Below the pieces are notes generated by a model. It was not told where the DNA came from. It was given only the letters and a program-made list of their open reading frames with translations, and did no database searches. Shown here piece by piece: positions 5,983-7,305 of a stretch of DNA of 7,305 nucleotides (position 1 is the first letter of the stretch; each line of letters starts with the position of its first letter). The stretch comes from Pseudomonas sp. Lineage in GTDB: Bacteria; Pseudomonadota; Gammaproteobacteria; Pseudomonadales; Pseudomonadaceae. The position numbers and the translations under genes are program-made. The stretch covers positions 1-7,305 of the forward strand of contig SKFV01000042.1 in assembly GCA_007117785.1 (NCBI GenBank). The letters run 5' to 3'.

Positions 5983-7305
5983 ATGTCTAAACCCGAGCTT
6001 CCCGGCTGGCGCTGGGGCCCTTTTACTCTGCGCGTGCCTTTTTATCACACGCGGTTCTATTGGCAAGAGGCATTACAGGGGCTGTTTGTTGCAGCTGCTA
6101 CCGGTCTCGCCCTGATTCCTTTGATGATGGAATTCTTCGGCTTGAGCTTTGAAGAAGCTGTTGCTGTGTCCATGATCCACTCGATTCTGTTGGGGTCGGC
6201 CATTATCGTTTTTGGCGAACCCTATGCCCCCGGGTGGATTACGCCAGCGTTACCTCTGGTGTTGGCCTATGTGCTGGGTGGTTATGATGACCCGGTATCC
6301 CGTTTCCAGGCAATGACTGCCCTGTCGCTCAACTTTGCCTTTCTGCTGGTGCTGCTGGGGGTCAGCGGGCTAGGCAAGAAATTTGTACTCTGGCTACCGG
6401 ATACGCTCAAGGCGGGGATTATTCTCGGTGCTGCAATCGCCGCGCTGAAGCGGGTGTTTATCGATGATGCTGAGCGCTTTTTGTTCCAGCAGCCAGTTGC
6501 CATTACCCTGGCTTGCGCGGTGTGCCTGATCTTTGCCTTTTCGCTGCCAATGCAGAAGCTCAAGGAGCGCTACAAGGTATTTGCCATTATTGGTGCACTG
6601 GGGCTGTTGCCCGGCTTTATCATCGCCGGTGTAGTCGGCCCTATGGTGGGCGAGGTCAGCTACAATATCCAGTGGGGCATCCTGGTTCCGCCGGTGGCTG
6701 ACGCCTGGAATCAGATGTCACCCTTTGCCATTGGTTGGCCGAGTCTGGAAATGTTTTTGCAGGGTATTCCTCTGGCCATCATTACCTATGTAATTCTGTT
6801 TGGTGACATGGTGACCGGCAATGAGGTGATTCGCGATGGCCTGACCAAACGTCAGGATGAGCATATCGATATCAATCCGACGCGCACTCACTTGTCGGTA
6901 GGTATTCGTAACGCACTCATGGGTGTTTTTGCTCCCTTCTTCCCGACCCAAGGTGCCATGTGGACCGGGGTTCAGGTGATTATCGTGCAGCGCTGGAAGC
7001 AGGGTGTCAAAGGGATGAACAGCCTGCATAGCGGTCTGGCTTCCTACTATCTGATGGGTATTCCTTTGCTGTTCTTCCTGTTGCCCTTGTTGACCGGCTT
7101 GCAGCCTTTGCTGGGCGTTGCATTGTCCTTGACCCTGGTGCTTACCGGCTTTGCCTGTGCCTATGTGGCCATGTCGATTCCGCAGAACAATACCTCGCGC
7201 GGGACCGTAGTGCTGATTGGTGCAGCGCTGGCCTTCTTTGAGCCCTGGATTGGTTTGACTTTCGGCGTATTGGCAACCATTTTGCTGGTTGGCTGGGACC
7301 GTAAC
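5983..7305 (+). CDS. Multi-pass membrane permease, NCS2/AzgA-SulP-like, 3' end beyond window
   Basis: The frame is open from ATG 5983 to the last base (441 codons, no stop), so only the C-terminus is missing. It is a very hydrophobic inner-membrane protein with roughly 12-14 membrane segments, for example at about 31-49, 63-78, 112-128, 172-188, 198-218, 255-274, 353-370, 374-397 and 408-437. The stretch LFGDMVTGNEVIRDGL (272-287), a polar link, then a conserved-looking GIRNALMGVFAPFFPT (307-322) and GMNSLHSGLASYY (344-356), parallels the central part of NCS2 nucleobase permeases. In the AzgA branch that part reads F-D-T-T-G, a D-G link, LLADSVGT and GGRTGLTAVV. Asp275 would match the family Asp. 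PDTLKAGIILGAAIAALK (139-156) recalls SulP and benzoate transporters. The match is distant and the substrate (nucleobase, organic anion or other) cannot be named. A neighbouring partner gene is not visible. Confidence 0.75.
   Translation, partial: MSKPELPGWRWGPFTLRVPFYHTRFYWQEALQGLFVAAATGLALIPLMMEFFGLSFEEAVAVSMIHSILLGSAIIVFGEPYAPGWITPALPLVLAYVLGGYDDPVSRFQAMTALSLNFAFLLVLLGVSGLGKKFVLWLPDTLKAGIILGAAIAALKRVFIDDAERFLFQQPVAITLACAVCLIFAFSLPMQKLKERYKVFAIIGALGLLPGFIIAGVVGPMVGEVSYNIQWGILVPPVADAWNQMSPFAIGWPSLEMFLQGIPLAIITYVILFGDMVTGNEVIRDGLTKRQDEHIDINPTRTHLSVGIRNALMGVFAPFFPTQGAMWTGVQVIIVQRWKQGVKGMNSLHSGLASYYLMGIPLLFFLLPLLTGLQPLLGVALSLTLVLTGFACAYVAMSIPQNNTSRGTVVLIGAALAFFEPWIGLTFGVLATILLVGWDRN

Noticed and set aside
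1..7305. CRISPR array, tRNA/rRNA, insertion sequence, prophage or toxin-antitoxin genes
   Set aside because: I saw no regularly spaced repeats, no tRNA-like cloverleaf, no transposase motif with terminal repeats and no small paired genes. The window reads as core chromosome.

Overview
The window looks like ordinary chromosomal sequence from a gammaproteobacterium, moderately GC-rich and probably Pseudomonas-like or a marine relative. The clues are a two-gene RND efflux operon, strong Shine-Dalgarno sites, sigma70-like promoters, and the order htpG followed by a dienelactone-hydrolase-family gene. From memory, P. aeruginosa also has that order; I could not check this. All supported genes lie on the + strand.

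Layout. (1) 3-200 is the 3' end of htpG, encoding the Hsp90 C-terminal dimerisation region, and it is closed by a clear rho-independent terminator (217-257). (2) A sigma70-like promoter (288-316) precedes a gene for an exported dienelactone-hydrolase-family alpha/beta hydrolase with an intact Cys-Asp-His triad (353-1135). (3) A 340-385 bp stretch without a convincing gene holds a cluster of hairpins (about 1180-1333). Further on it holds a candidate promoter overlapped by a perfect 7-bp inverted repeat (1442-1488). (4) A two-gene operon follows: an RND periplasmic adaptor (1521-2606) and, 9 nt downstream, a HAE1-type RND inner-membrane pump (2616-5726). (5) A 256-bp gap leads to a multi-pass permease that most resembles the NCS2/AzgA-SulP fold group (5983 to the window edge, 441 residues seen, no stop reached).

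How they work together. The adaptor and the pump should form the inner-membrane and periplasmic parts of a tripartite drug or solute exporter. No outer-membrane channel and no regulator lie in the window. The adaptor keeps the R-x3-L-x6-S tip motif known for docking TolC-type channels, so the channel is presumably encoded elsewhere, as in MexJK-type systems. The hydrolase and the permease appear to be independent units, and I see no pathway link between them.

I found no convincing undescribed multi-gene system. The items most worth a second look are the hairpin-rich intergenic segment, the possible operator in front of the efflux operon, and the divergent NCS2-like permease.
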